Assembly: GCF_900108455.1 (NCBI RefSeq)
Contig: NZ_FNWS01000002.1
Coordinates: 220,130-284,129, forward strand
Direction of reading: 5' to 3'
Origin: Fructobacillus pseudoficulneus
GTDB taxonomy: Bacteria; Bacillota; Bacilli; Lactobacillales; Lactobacillaceae
Length of the DNA stretch: 64,000 nucleotides
Shown piece by piece: positions 44,822-54,545 of this stretch. The notes under the pieces are model-generated. The model searched no databases, was not told the origin of the DNA, and worked only from the letters and a program-made list of their open reading frames with translations. Position 1 is the first letter of the stretch. Each line of letters starts with the position of its first letter. A program made the position numbers and the translations under genes.

Positions 44822-45175
44822 TTACCTCCGAATTGTAATTTCCTTTTGACCAGTAAAGATGAAATTTGCCAAAGTCAGTAATATTGCCACTAACATTGCC
44901 CAACCAAATGAGGCGAAGGCAAAGCCGTGAATCAAATGTGCCGTGATTTCTAACAAGATTGTGTTAATCACCAAAATAAAGAAACCAAGTGTCAGCACAA
45001 CTAAGGGTAATGAAACAAATACTAATAGTGGTTTAATTAACCGGTTTAAAAAGGCGAGTACAATTGCTGCACCTGCAGCGGTCGCCATGTTTGCTAAGAT
45101 AAATCCATTTGGAAATAGCAAAGCACAGGCTAGAAAAACGGCCATGTTGATTGCCGCTTGCATTATAAAACGCAT
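44822..45175 (-). CDS. YvlD-like four-helix membrane protein (PF04020)
   Basis: 117 residues with four hydrophobic helices. The pattern AFLNRLIKPLLVFVSLPLVVLTLGFFILVINTILL is typical of the YvlD family, labelled phage-holin superfamily IV although it is a chromosomal protein. GGAGGGG precedes the ATG. Next to hprK, as in Bacillus; its role is likely membrane-stress related by analogy only. Confidence 0.87.
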   Translation of the reverse strand: MRFIMQAAINMAVFLACALLFPNGFILANMATAAGAAIVLAFLNRLIKPLLVFVSLPLVVLTLGFFILVINTILLEITAHLIHGFAFASFGWAMLVAILLTLANFIFTGQKEITIRR

Positions 45176-45233
45176 AGCCCCTCCTTTACGATACAGTTCT
45201 TCGTTTACCCCTATTATAACAAAGTTTCAGCCA

Positions 45234-45265
45234 ACAAAAAAAGGAACCTGAAACGGTTCCTTTAC
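45234..45265 (-). terminator. Terminator after phoU
   Basis: AAAGGAACC / GGTTCCTTT stem with 6-base loop and T-run on the minus strand. Confidence 0.88.
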
Positions 45266-45274
45266 TTTATTCAA

Positions 45275-45949
45275 TTAGATAAAGTAGTTGTAGCCAGGGT
45301 TCAATTCGATGATCTTACCCGTACGCTTGTAAACAATCCACTCTGCAATATCAGTTGTGTAATCACCAATGCGCTTGATGTACCCTGCAATCACAAGGTA
45401 ATCGGCAGCAGAGTCAACCAATTCAGAGTCTTCCTTCATACCATTGACAGAGTCTGTTCGAACCTGTGCAGCGGCATTTGAAAGTTGGTGGTTCTTAGTA
45501 GCAATTGTTTCTGCACCCAAGGCGTCATTCTTAACGTAGAAGCCCATGACCTCAGAAACCATTTGAGCGACCAATTCACCCATTTCACCCAGCTGCTTTT
45601 CAACAGCCTTCATGTGCTTTGTTCCCTTCACACGGATAGTTGACGTGGCAATGTTTCGTGCTTGGTCTCCCATTCGTTCCAAAACGGAAACGGCCTTCAA
45701 AATCGTAACGATTTCACGCAAGTCCGTTGTAACCGGTTGGTACAAGGCAATCATTTCAAATGACTTCTTTTCCAAGGCCGCTTCACGCTCATTGATCTTG
45801 TAATCGTGATCGATTACCTTATGAGCGCCTTCACGGTCATGCTTAATGAATGATTGAACGGATGCTTGAATGGTCTTAGCAACCTGTTCACCCATTTCAG
45901 TAAAAGAAGTATCCAAATCAGCTAATTCTTCATCAAATAATCGACGCAT
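45275..45949 (-). CDS. phoU: Phosphate uptake regulator PhoU
   Basis: 224 residues, two PhoU three-helix repeats; each carries the metal-binding Glu/Asp pattern (ERMGDQARNIA about 92-102 and RIGDYTTDIAEW about 194-205). Restrains Pst transport. Separated by about 115 bp from pstB but in the same transcriptional direction and likely cotranscribed. Confidence 0.95.
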   Translation of the reverse strand: MRRLFDEELADLDTSFTEMGEQVAKTIQASVQSFIKHDREGAHKVIDHDYKINEREAALEKKSFEMIALYQPVTTDLREIVTILKAVSVLERMGDQARNIATSTIRVKGTKHMKAVEKQLGEMGELVAQMVSEVMGFYVKNDALGAETIATKNHQLSNAAAQVRTDSVNGMKEDSELVDSAADYLVIAGYIKRIGDYTTDIAEWIVYKRTGKIIELNPGYNYFI

Positions 45950-46065
45950 GACAAATTCCTTTCATGTAACCTGTTTCTCTCTAATAACAGTAGGGCATTT
46001 TAAAGCAAAGATATTTTTTGAACAGCAAGAATGTTGGGCTTATTAGACCAATCATTTCGTCGTTT

Positions 46066-46833
46066 TTATCCAAAGCGACCTGAAATATAATCGGCAGTTT
46101 CCTTCTTCTCGGGCTCCAAGAAAATCTTACGAGTATCCCCATATTCGACCAAGTTTCCACTTAAGAAAAATGCCGTCTTATCAGAAATTCGTGAAGCTTG
46201 TGATAAGGAATGAGTCACGATAATCATGGCATACTTGTCACGCAATGAAAGCAGTGTTTCTTCAATATTGTGTGAAGATACTGGATCCAAGGCTGAAGTT
46301 GGTTCATCCAACAACAAGACATCTGGCTTAGTAGCCAAAACACGTGCAATTGAAACACGTTGTTGCTGACCACCTGATAGACCAAGGGCTGACTTGTTCA
46401 AATCATCTTTGACTTCATCCCAAACGGATGCAGCGCGCAATGATTCTTCGACAGCTTGATCAAGAACCTTCTTGTCCTTAACACCTGCCAAACGCAAACC
46501 AAAGGCCACGTTATCGTAAATTGAGAATGGGAAAGGATTTGGTTGTTGGAAAACCATTCCAACCCGCTTACGCAAATCAACGGTATCCATCGTTGGTGCG
46601 TAAATATCCTTCCCAAGAAGGTTGAAAGAACCCGTCACAGTGACGTTTTCTTCCAAATCATGCATCCGGTTCAAGGCGCGCAAGTAAGTTGTCTTACCAG
46701 AACCTGATGGTCCAATCAAAGCGGTAATCCCCTTTGAGTTGAAGTCCAAATCGATTCCGTGCAAAGCTTCCTTATCGCCATACCAGAGCTTAACGTTACG
46801 AGTTTCTAAGATTGTTTCACTTTGTTTTGTCAT
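46066..46833 (-). CDS. pstB2: Phosphate ABC transporter ATP-binding protein (second copy)
   Basis: 255 residues: Walker [12 protein letters not shown] (about 39-49), Q-loop MVFQQPNPF, signature [16 protein letters not shown] (about 150-165) and Walker [13 protein letters not shown]. Overlaps the other pstB by 4 bp (ATGA). Two tandem PstB proteins are common in lactic acid bacteria. Confidence 0.95.
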   Translation of the reverse strand: MTKQSETILETRNVKLWYGDKEALHGIDLDFNSKGITALIGPSGSGKTTYLRALNRMHDLEENVTVTGSFNLLGKDIYAPTMDTVDLRKRVGMVFQQPNPFPFSIYDNVAFGLRLAGVKDKKVLDQAVEESLRAASVWDEVKDDLNKSALGLSGGQQQRVSIARVLATKPDVLLLDEPTSALDPVSSHNIEETLLSLRDKYAMIIVTHSLSQASRISDKTAFFLSGNLVEYGDTRKIFLEPEKKETADYISGRFG

Positions 46834-47672
46834 CCAAAATTACCTGAAATATAATCATTGGTCAATTCCACCTTAGGACGGGTAAAGATCTTACGAGTCA
46901 AATCGTATTCGATCACCTTTCCTTGGTGCATAAAGGCCGTGTAGTCAGAAATCCGCGCAGCTTGTTGCATGTTGTGCGTCACAATAATGATTGTGTAGTC
47001 TTTCTTCAACTCAAGCAATGTATCTTCAAACTTAGCTGAAGAAATTGGATCCAAGGCTGATGATGGTTCATCAAGCAACAAGATATCAGGCTTCAAAGCC
47101 AATGCTCGGGCAATCACCAAACGTTGTGCTTGTCCACCAGACAATGAAAGGGCTGACTTGTTCAAATCATCCTTGACTTGATCCCACAACGCTGCTTGCT
47201 TCAAAGTCGTTTCCACGATTTCATCAAGCTCTGCCTTGGTATACTTACCACGGCGCGTCAATGGGAAGGTAATATTGTCATAAATTGACTTAGCAAATGG
47301 GTTAGGACGTTGGAAAACCATTCCAATGTGGCGACGCATTTCATAAACATCAATGTCTTGTGAATTAATGTCTAGTCCACGGTACCAAATGTGACCAGTC
47401 ACATTGGCAACACCATCATTCATTCGGTTCAATGACCGCAAGAATGTTGACTTTCCTGATCCAGATGCACCAATTAATGAAGTAATCTTATAACGTTCAA
47501 AACGCAAATCACCTTCACTAAGGGACAACTTATCACCATAGCTAACTTGCAAATCTTCCGTTGACAAGGCAATTTCGTGCTTATCATCTTCCATCGGAAT
47601 GATGTAGCGTTCAGGTGCCTTTTCCGGAATAAAATCTGATACTGGTTTTAGTTCTTGACTCTTATCTGTCAT
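46830..47672 (-). CDS. pstB1: Phosphate ABC transporter ATP-binding protein (first copy)
   Basis: 280 residues, with about 30 extra N-terminal residues ([13 protein letters not shown]) compared with pstB2. Walker [37 protein letters not shown] and [12 protein letters not shown] are intact. Between pstA and pstB2, all nearly touching. Confidence 0.95.
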   Translation of the reverse strand: MTDKSQELKPVSDFIPEKAPERYIIPMEDDKHEIALSTEDLQVSYGDKLSLSEGDLRFERYKITSLIGASGSGKSTFLRSLNRMNDGVANVTGHIWYRGLDINSQDIDVYEMRRHIGMVFQRPNPFAKSIYDNITFPLTRRGKYTKAELDEIVETTLKQAALWDQVKDDLNKSALSLSGGQAQRLVIARALALKPDILLLDEPSSALDPISSAKFEDTLLELKKDYTIIIVTHNMQQAARISDYTAFMHQGKVIEYDLTRKIFTRPKVELTNDYISGNFG

Positions 47673-47679
47673 GCTAACC

Positions 47680-48564
47680 TCACGATTTTGTCAACTTCTT
47701 ATAAAGAAGTGTTCCCAAACGACGTGCACTAAAGTTAAAGATCAATACAACGATAATCAATACCGCTGAAGCTCCAGCTGACACGAGTGACAAGTCCGGC
47801 ATAATTCCTTCAGAATTAATCTTCCAAATGTGAACCGCCAAAGTTTCCGCAGGACGGAATGGTGACAATGGAGAAGCCAAGTTGAATGGGTTCCAGTCGC
47901 CAAAGTCAAGTGATGGTGCTGATTGACCTGCAGTAAAGATCAATGCAGCGGCCTCACCGAAGACACGTCCAGCCGAGATAACTACCCCAGTAACAATCGA
48001 TGGCACAGAAGCTGGCAAGATGATGTGAATCACCGTTTCAAAGCGGGATAGACCCAAAGCTGCACCCGCTTCACGTTGCAAATCAGGAATTTGACTCAAC
48101 GACGTTTCAATTGAACGAGTCAGGATTGGCAAGTTAAAGAATGTTAGGGCAATCGCTCCTGAAATAATTGAAAAGCCTAACTTCAACTTCACAACGAAAA
48201 TCAAGAATCCAAACAACCCAACAACAACTGATGGCAATGATGACATCACTTCAATTGCAGTACGAACCATTGAAGTCCAGATAGTTGGCTTTGCGTATTC
48301 GTTCAAGTAAATTGCCGCCCCAAGTGCGATTGGGAAAGAAATCAACATGGCCAAAATCAAGAGGTAGAAGGAATTGAATAATTGAATACCAATTCCACCA
48401 CCAACTTCAAATGATCGAGCTTGAGCAGTTAAGAAATGCCATGACAAATGTGGCACTCCTCGAACCAAGATAAAGGCCAGCATCGCTGCTAGCACGAGCG
48501 CTACTAAACCAGCAATTGCGTAGATTACGGCTGTAGCAATTTGATCAGCAGTCTTTGCTTTCAT
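47680..48564 (-). CDS. pstA: Phosphate ABC transporter permease PstA
   Basis: 294 residues from ATG 48564, which overlaps the pstC stop (TAATG); a TTG frame ten codons longer was rejected. Six hydrophobic helices; the permease EAA-like loop reads QREAGAALGLSRFETVIHIILP (about 170-191). Membrane partner of PstC. Confidence 0.95.
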   Translation of the reverse strand: MKAKTADQIATAVIYAIAGLVALVLAAMLAFILVRGVPHLSWHFLTAQARSFEVGGGIGIQLFNSFYLLILAMLISFPIALGAAIYLNEYAKPTIWTSMVRTAIEVMSSLPSVVVGLFGFLIFVVKLKLGFSIISGAIALTFFNLPILTRSIETSLSQIPDLQREAGAALGLSRFETVIHIILPASVPSIVTGVVISAGRVFGEAAALIFTAGQSAPSLDFGDWNPFNLASPLSPFRPAETLAVHIWKINSEGIMPDLSLVSAGASAVLIIVVLIFNFSARRLGTLLYKKLTKS

Positions 48565-49487
48565 TACTTCAGTTCTCCTTTTCGACCAATCCAACGAATC
48601 AAGAGGTTAAAGACTAGAGACATCAGAAGTAAGATCATTGCAAGTGACCACAAGACGTTGTTTTGCAACGTACCCATCACTGTGTTTCCAATTCCCATCG
48701 TCAAAACTGAGGTTAATGTTGCAGCCGGAGAAGTCAATGATACCGGCATCTTTGCAGCATTTCCAATGACCATTTGTACGGCCAAAGCTTCACCGAAGGC
48801 ACGTGCCATTCCGAAGACCACAGCTGTCAAAATTCCTGGAGTTGCTGCTCGCAAAATAACTTTATAAATCATTTGCCAGCGAGTAGCGCCAATGGCAAGG
48901 GCTGATTCACGGTAGTGTTGTGGAACACCTTTTAGTGAGTCAACTGTCATTGAAGTAATAGTAGGAAGAATCATCACGAACAATACAATCGTTCCTGACA
49001 AAACACCCAACCCGGTTCCACCAAAGACAGAACGAACTGCCGGTACAACCACGGCCAAACCAATTACACCATAAACAACTGAGGGAATTCCCACCAGCAA
49101 TTCAATAACTGGCTGCATGATCCGCGCACCACGCTTCTTGGCAACTTCTGTCATGAAGACAGCTGTTCCAATAGCGAATGGTGTTGCAATCAAAGCCGCT
49201 AAGACGGTTACCGCCAACGAACCAGTAATGAGTGGTAATGCCCCAATACCTGGCTGACCCGTCTTAGGGTCAACGACACTCGGGTTCCAATTTGTTCCAA
49301 ACAAGAACTTACTGACTGAAATTTTATTAGTCGTAAAGGTGGCTAACCCCCGAGTGATAACAAAGCCGAAAATTAAGATAACCACTAAAGTGATTAATAG
49401 CAAAGCAAGAGCTGAAATGAATTTACCAAATCGATCTTGCTTGGTTGACAACGAAGTTTTTTTGATTTTTTCGGTAATAAGATCCAT
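48564..49487 (-). CDS. pstC: Phosphate ABC transporter permease PstC
   Basis: 307 residues, about six helices, with a hydrophilic N-terminal segment; EAA-like loop YRESALAIGATRWQMIYKVILR (about 197-218). Follows pstS after 8 bp. Confidence 0.95.
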   Translation of the reverse strand: MDLITEKIKKTSLSTKQDRFGKFISALALLLITLVVILIFGFVITRGLATFTTNKISVSKFLFGTNWNPSVVDPKTGQPGIGALPLITGSLAVTVLAALIATPFAIGTAVFMTEVAKKRGARIMQPVIELLVGIPSVVYGVIGLAVVVPAVRSVFGGTGLGVLSGTIVLFVMILPTITSMTVDSLKGVPQHYRESALAIGATRWQMIYKVILRAATPGILTAVVFGMARAFGEALAVQMVIGNAAKMPVSLTSPAATLTSVLTMGIGNTVMGTLQNNVLWSLAMILLLMSLVFNLLIRWIGRKGELK

Positions 49488-49495
49488 TGTCCGAC

Positions 49496-50386
49496 TTATC
49501 CCTTCTGCTTAGCAGTAATGTTACCATGTAGGTCACGTTCAATCTTCATATTTGAATTTGAGATGTAACCCAACTTTGGCACGTACGTTTTCTGTACACG
49601 ATCTGAATTAAAGAAATCCAAGAACTTAGCAACTTCACCTGTTGGCTTGCCCTTAGTGTAAATGTGTTCGTATGACCAGATTGGGTAAGCCCCATCTTCG
49701 ACATTGGCATCAGTTGGTTGTACACCGTTGATGCTTGCCCGAACAACATCGTTTGACTTATAAGCGAAGGCAACGTAAGAGATGGCTCCAGGGGTGCTCT
49801 TTACAATCGACAAGACCATTCCTGATGAATCTTGTTCTTGTGCTGAAGCACTCTTCTTACCACCCATGGCCCACTTTTCAAAAGCGGCCCGAGTTCCGGA
49901 ACCGGCGGCACGGTTGACAAGCACGATTGGCATGTCCTTACCACCTAGTTCACTCCAATTTTTAATTTTACCGGTAAAAATATCGGTTAACTGTGCCAGT
50001 GTCAAGTTATTAACACCAGCTTGCTTATTAATGATTGGCGCAATTCCAACGACTGCGACTCGATGATCAACTAAATTCTTTGTATTTATCCCCTTTTTCT
50101 CTTCGGCAAAGAGATCTGAGTTCCCTAAGGAAACAGCTCCCTGAGCAATTTGCGACAGTCCAGTACCACTTCCACCACCTTGAACGGTAATCGACACACC
50201 AGGATGAGAACGTTGATAGTCCTCTCCGGCAGCTTCAACCAAAGGTTGCAGTGCAGTTGATCCAACTGCAGTGATAGGTGCGGTGTTGCCCTGCTTATCT
50301 CGGTTTTGATAGGCAAAACCTAAGATTACAGCGAGAACAACGACGACAGAGGCCACTATCCATGACCCACGATGCGATCTTTGCAT
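49496..50386 (-). CDS. pstS: Phosphate-binding protein PstS
   Basis: 296 residues from ATG 50386 (AGAGGA upstream). Phosphate-binding marks: ITAVGSTALQPLVE (about 40-53), VQGGGSGTGLSQI, VNRAAGSGTRAAFEKW. The N-terminus has a hydrophobic helix (about 9-25) but no lipobox cysteine (VVLAVILGFAYQN), so it is probably held by an uncleaved membrane anchor rather than as a lipoprotein. First gene of pstS-C-A-B1-B2-phoU. Confidence 0.94.
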   Translation of the reverse strand: MQRSHRGSWIVASVVVVLAVILGFAYQNRDKQGNTAPITAVGSTALQPLVEAAGEDYQRSHPGVSITVQGGGSGTGLSQIAQGAVSLGNSDLFAEEKKGINTKNLVDHRVAVVGIAPIINKQAGVNNLTLAQLTDIFTGKIKNWSELGGKDMPIVLVNRAAGSGTRAAFEKWAMGGKKSASAQEQDSSGMVLSIVKSTPGAISYVAFAYKSNDVVRASINGVQPTDANVEDGAYPIWSYEHIYTKGKPTGEVAKFLDFFNSDRVQKTYVPKLGYISNSNMKIERDLHGNITAKQKG

Positions 50387-50504
50387 GATTCCTCTTCTCC
50401 CAACTGGGTGCAAAAGATTATCCTACAACAACAAGTACCTATTCCAAACTACTTTGAACAATATGTGTTACATCAAATTATTCGCTTCAGTTAAGAACAA
50501 ACAC

Positions 50505-50510
50505 ATTATA
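50505..50510 (-). promoter_or_regulatory. -10 box upstream of the pst operon
   Basis: TATAAT on the minus strand, immediately after the recA terminator; leader of about 110 nt to pstS. A PhoP box could not be assigned with confidence. Confidence 0.5.
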
Positions 50511-50511
50511 A

Positions 50512-50540
50512 CAAAAAAAAACGTTTTACCAACGTTTTTT
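50512..50540 (-). terminator. Terminator after recA
   Basis: AAACGTT / AACGTTT stem with TTACC loop and nine T on the minus strand. Confidence 0.8.
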
Positions 50541-50564
50541 AATATTAATTTATTATTACTTTTT

Positions 50565-51683
50565 CTAAATAATTGGCTCGTCCGTAAGACCGTCATCATC
50601 GTGATTTTCTACACTTTTAGCATCGGTTTCATCAGGCCCAGCCTCACCGGCAGGTTGGTCACCAATCCCATATGCATTCCGGACTTGCGTGTAAATATCT
50701 TCACGTAATGCCGCATGTTCAGGATCGTCCAAATATTCTTTGGCTTTTTCACGACCTTGACCAATTCGCTCACCATTATATGCATACCAAGCGCCAGCTT
50801 TGTCAATAATGTCTTGGTCAACAGCCAAATCAAGAATTTCACCGGTCTGTGAAATTCCCTTTCCATACATGATATCAACTTCAGCAACCTTAAATGGTGG
50901 CGCAACCTTATTCTTGACGACCTTGACCTTGGTCAAGTTACCAGTCACATCGGCTCCATCCTTAATTTGGGTTGAACGACGAACTTCCAAACGGATTGTT
51001 GAATAGAACTTCAAGGCCCGACCACCCGGAGTGGTTTCGGGATTACCAAACATCACACCGACTTTTTCACGAATCTGGTTAATGAAAATGGCAATGGTTC
51101 CGGTCCGGTTCAATGTTCCAGCTAACTTTCGTAGGGCTTGTGACATCAAGCGGGCCTGCAAACCAACGTGGGCATCCCCCATTTCCCCTTCGATTTCTAC
51201 TCGAGGAACCAAAGCGGCAACAGAATCGACAACCACCATATCAACAGCACCAGATTGAACCAAGGCATCGGCAATTTCCAGTCCTTGTTCCCCGGTATCA
51301 GGCTGTGATAGCAACAATTCATCTTTTTTAACACCAAGTGCTTCGGCATACTTAACATCCAACGCGTTTTCAGCATCGATATAAGCCGCTGTTCCACCAT
51401 TCTTTTGAATTTCAGCAACAGCATGCAAAGCAATCGTTGTCTTACCTGATGATTCAGGACCATAAACTTCAATAATCCGGCCCTTTGGATAACCACCCAC
51501 ACCAAGGGCAACATCCAACTTCACAGAACCAGATGGTGAAGTTTCAACTTGCGTCAAGGCGTTATCACCCAACGTCATGATTGACCCTTTACCAAAGTTC
51601 TTTTCAATTTTCTTTAAAGCTTCGTTTAAGGCTGCCTGACGGCCGTCCTTCTTACTCTCATCGCTTGTCTTTTTTGCAACCAT
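50565..51683 (-). CDS. recA: Recombinase RecA
   Basis: 372 residues from ATG 51683 with AAGGAG 8 bases upstream. Walker [13 protein letters not shown] (about 74-85), Walker [13 protein letters not shown], and the L2-type [28 protein letters not shown]. Acidic C-terminus ([18 protein letters not shown]). cinA, often between pgsA and recA, is absent. Confidence 0.97.
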   Translation of the reverse strand: MVAKKTSDESKKDGRQAALNEALKKIEKNFGKGSIMTLGDNALTQVETSPSGSVKLDVALGVGGYPKGRIIEVYGPESSGKTTIALHAVAEIQKNGGTAAYIDAENALDVKYAEALGVKKDELLLSQPDTGEQGLEIADALVQSGAVDMVVVDSVAALVPRVEIEGEMGDAHVGLQARLMSQALRKLAGTLNRTGTIAIFINQIREKVGVMFGNPETTPGGRALKFYSTIRLEVRRSTQIKDGADVTGNLTKVKVVKNKVAPPFKVAEVDIMYGKGISQTGEILDLAVDQDIIDKAGAWYAYNGERIGQGREKAKEYLDDPEHAALREDIYTQVRNAYGIGDQPAGEAGPDETDAKSVENHDDDGLTDEPII

Positions 51684-51792
51684 GCATGATACTCCTTCAA
51701 TGTCTATCAACAGTGTACGGATTTTTTTGATAAAAAGCAAGGGCTTTTTCGAACATTTGTTCGCCTCTTTTCCCTTCCTATTTGTTTAGACG

Positions 51793-51816
51793 AAAAAAGC
51801 GCTTTGCGCGCTTATA
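51793..51816 (-). terminator. Terminator overlapping the pgsA stop codon
   Basis: AAGCGC / GCGCTT stem starting within the stop codon of pgsA and followed by TTTT on the minus strand. Confidence 0.75.
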
Positions 51817-52390
51817 ATCCGTCTGAAAAAACTGAACGGCTTTTCCAGAAATATTCAGCCCCAGAGTAAATCGTAAAGATTACAGCGAGGTAAAGGAGCA
51901 CTTGTCCAATTGGGAAGTTAACCAAAGCAAATGGCCAATCCTTCAGGTAAAGGAAAACAATGGCAAACATTTGCGAAAATGTTTTAATCTTACCAGGCCA
52001 AGCTGCAGCCATCACAGTCCCATTGTTTTCAACCACAAGGGTCCGCAAACCGGTAACAGCCAATTCACGAATCACAATCACGGCCGTGACCCAGGCTGGA
52101 ACCTGGTGAAAGGCAGTCAAATAAATCAAAGCGGTCATTACTAAAAGCTTATCAGCTAGTGGATCGAAAAACTTACCGAAGTTGGTCACCAAGTGTTGGC
52201 GTCGGGCAATTTGTCCATCCAAAAAATCAGTAATGCAGGCCACTGCAAAGACGATTGCTGCGGCAACCCAACCAATGGAAAGGTTCAAATCATGATTAAC
52301 CACGGTCGCGTCTTTTAAAAAAATCAAAATCAACATAAAGACGGGAATCAAGACGATTCGAAAAACCGTGAGTTTATTTGGTAAATTCAT
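51812..52390 (-). CDS. pgsA: CDP-diacylglycerol-glycerol-3-phosphate 3-phosphatidyltransferase
   Basis: Makes phosphatidylglycerol phosphate. 192 residues, several membrane helices, with the full CDP-alcohol phosphotransferase motif: DG, AR, then G and two Asp (DFLDGQIARRQ ... FGKFFDPLADK, about 65-92). Downstream of rodZ by 11 bp. Confidence 0.95.
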   Translation of the reverse strand: MNLPNKLTVFRIVLIPVFMLILIFLKDATVVNHDLNLSIGWVAAAIVFAVACITDFLDGQIARRQHLVTNFGKFFDPLADKLLVMTALIYLTAFHQVPAWVTAVIVIRELAVTGLRTLVVENNGTVMAAAWPGKIKTFSQMFAIVFLYLKDWPFALVNFPIGQVLLYLAVIFTIYSGAEYFWKSRSVFSDGL

Positions 52391-52401
52391 TTTGTTCTCA
52401 C

Positions 52402-53262
52402 TTACTTATTTAAATTCAAAACAACGTTCCAGGTCGTTGCCGCCGGGTTCGTTGGCAAGTTTGGCAAATCAATGTGTTGGTTATTGATTGTCAAGTTGAC
52501 ATGGCTGACCTGAGTCACTTGGATGTTAACAATTGGTGTATTAGCAGGCAAATCAACGGTCTTTTCATCGTTTTGGTTCATCCAACCATTAAACAAGACC
52601 TTACCCGTTCCATCCGTTACCTTCAAATTGCTGCCACCATCCTGGCCCTTAGCCACCAACTTATGGTCTGAAGCTAATTGACCAGCAACATTATAAGTCG
52701 TTGTCAACTGGGCCGTATTGGTCTGAGCTGTACCCAGGTTAATGGCGGCCTTATTACTTGATGATGAAGAAACTGATGATTGTGGCACAGAAGAAGAAGC
52801 TACTTCAACCTGCGTGTTCGAGTTTGACTGATTTGAACCAGAGCTAGCCCGAGTCACCACAAACCAGGCAACCAAAATCACTGCCAAAACAATAATGGCT
52901 AGCCAAATTTTAGGAATCCAACCACGAAAGCGCGACTTAAAGGTCTGGGTATTATTAACCCCAGCACGAACAACACCGTCTTCATCACGGTGAGCATGCG
53001 ACATATCACCCAAAACTTGAGGATCAAATTCAACATCATCAAACAAGTCGTCAGGGTTCAAGCCCACTGCCTCAGCATATTGCTTGGCAAAGGCACGGGC
53101 ATAGAACTTTCCTGGCAAGACATCCAAATCACCATCTTCAATGGCTTCTAGGAAGCGCGGTTGAATCTTGGTCAATTCAGACAACTGCTCAATTGAATAT
53201 CCCTTTCCTAGACGTGCTTCTTTTAACTGTTGACTCAGTTCACTTTCTAAATATTCAGTCAT
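52402..53262 (-). CDS. rodZ: RodZ-like cytoskeletal HTH membrane protein
   Basis: 286 residues: N-terminal HTH (LKEARLGKGYSIEQLSELTKIQPRFLEAIEDGD, about 13-45), one membrane helix (about 120-137), a Ser/Asn-rich linker and a C-terminal DUF4115 beta domain (from about 205). Couples MreB to wall synthesis. The linker is low-complexity. Sits in the ymfF-ymfH-ymfM-pgsA order, with mreBCD 5 kb away. Confidence 0.92.
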   Translation of the reverse strand: MTEYLESELSQQLKEARLGKGYSIEQLSELTKIQPRFLEAIEDGDLDVLPGKFYARAFAKQYAEAVGLNPDDLFDDVEFDPQVLGDMSHAHRDEDGVVRAGVNNTQTFKSRFRGWIPKIWLAIIVLAVILVAWFVVTRASSGSNQSNSNTQVEVASSSVPQSSVSSSSSNKAAINLGTAQTNTAQLTTTYNVAGQLASDHKLVAKGQDGGSNLKVTDGTGKVLFNGWMNQNDEKTVDLPANTPIVNIQVTQVSHVNLTINNQHIDLPNLPTNPAATTWNVVLNLNK

Positions 53263-53270
53263 TTTTTCTC

Positions 53271-54542
53271 TTACTTTTCTAAAATTAAGCGGCTCAAACG
53301 ACCACCTTCAAAAAGTCGTTTACCGCTTGCTAATACGTCTTCTAAGTTAAAACGTGTCGTCAAACTTATTTTATCAAATAGTGATAGACCATACAAGATT
53401 AAATCTTCGTCCAAGCCTAAGCGCTCGGGCGAATTTTGGCTGGCTAACATTTGTCCGGCCATTGCTTTTTTTAACCGGACAAATTCTGCCTCTGCAACCT
53501 TTAAAACATTTTGCGCTTCTGCCAGGCGATCAATAATTGCCTTTTGAGCTTCCGCTTGGTGTTGGCCATCGACAAAGAAGGTCAGATAATGATAGTCCGG
53601 CAGGTTCGTGTACTCATAATCGAAGTCATCGCCAAAGATTCCTTCTTGGTACTTTTCCTGAAACCAGGTTGTTTGATCACCAAAAATCAAATCTAAGGTC
53701 AATTCACCTAGGAGGGTTTCAGAAACCCGGTCGGTTGCCGTTAGAGTACTTGGACGGGTAGGCAAACGGAGCCCATAGGCCGCCTTTGGCACTGATACCT
53801 TGACTGGCAATTTTCGGTCAAAATTACTTTGCTCAAGCAGTGTCACATTTGGCAGGGAGATAGCTGATTTGGGTAAAGCTACTTCTGTTTGCACCTGGTC
53901 TACCAATTGATGGACTTGCTCAAAGTCAAAGTCACCAACGACTGTCAGCTCTAAGTTTTCTGGTTGATAAAAGACAGCGTGAATTTGATAAAGTAAGTCA
54001 GCACTGATTGCTTGCAGACTCTCTGCCGTACCAGCAATATCAAGGCTCAAAGGGGATTTTGGATAGAGCAAGCCCAAAATCCCTTGATAAAGCTGCCATG
54101 CTGGGTCATCTTGGTAGAGTTTAATCTCTTCCTCAATAATTCCCCGTTCACGGCTCACCTTGGCCTCGGTAAAGTAAGGCTTTTGCACAAAGGTCAGTAA
54201 CCAAGTCAAATTTTCGGCTAACTGGTTGGTAGCCGTAAAATAGTAAGTAGTTTGATTAGGGCCGGTAAAGGCATTCGCATCAGCCCCCAATTCAGTGAAG
54301 CGTAACAGGGCATCCCCCGCTTCCTTATCAAAGAGCTTGTGTTCCAAAAAGTGGGCGGTCCCTGCCGGAATGACAACCTCTTCATTTTGCCCGTCTCGAA
54401 ATGCCGTTATCAACGAGCCAAATTTAGTGGACAAAGCGCCCAGTAGCTGGTGGTAGCCCGGCTTTTTGATCAACGTCACGTGCAAACCATCGATGGTTTG
54501 GAATTTTTGCACTTCCTGTTGTTTGCTTTTTACTACTGCCAT
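53271..54542 (-). CDS. ymfH: M16-family metallopeptidase (YmfH-like)
   Basis: 423 residues with the inverted zinc motif HFLEH (about 64-68) and the downstream Glu region IIEEEIKLYQDDP, so likely the active partner of an M16 pair. C-terminal half is the usual inactive repeat. The next upstream gene (YmfF-like) is the partner. Substrate unknown; in some Firmicutes the pair processes peptides or contributes to signalling-peptide maturation. Confidence 0.9.
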   Translation of the reverse strand: MAVVKSKQQEVQKFQTIDGLHVTLIKKPGYHQLLGALSTKFGSLITAFRDGQNEEVVIPAGTAHFLEHKLFDKEAGDALLRFTELGADANAFTGPNQTTYYFTATNQLAENLTWLLTFVQKPYFTEAKVSRERGIIEEEIKLYQDDPAWQLYQGILGLLYPKSPLSLDIAGTAESLQAISADLLYQIHAVFYQPENLELTVVGDFDFEQVHQLVDQVQTEVALPKSAISLPNVTLLEQSNFDRKLPVKVSVPKAAYGLRLPTRPSTLTATDRVSETLLGELTLDLIFGDQTTWFQEKYQEGIFGDDFDYEYTNLPDYHYLTFFVDGQHQAEAQKAIIDRLAEAQNVLKVAEAEFVRLKKAMAGQMLASQNSPERLGLDEDLILYGLSLFDKISLTTRFNLEDVLASGKRLFEGGRLSRLILEK

Positions 54543-54545
54543 TTC

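Noticed and set aside
44822..45175. Prophage holin
   Set aside because: The family name mentions holin, but this is the chromosomal YvlD type beside hprK, with no phage genes anywhere in the window.
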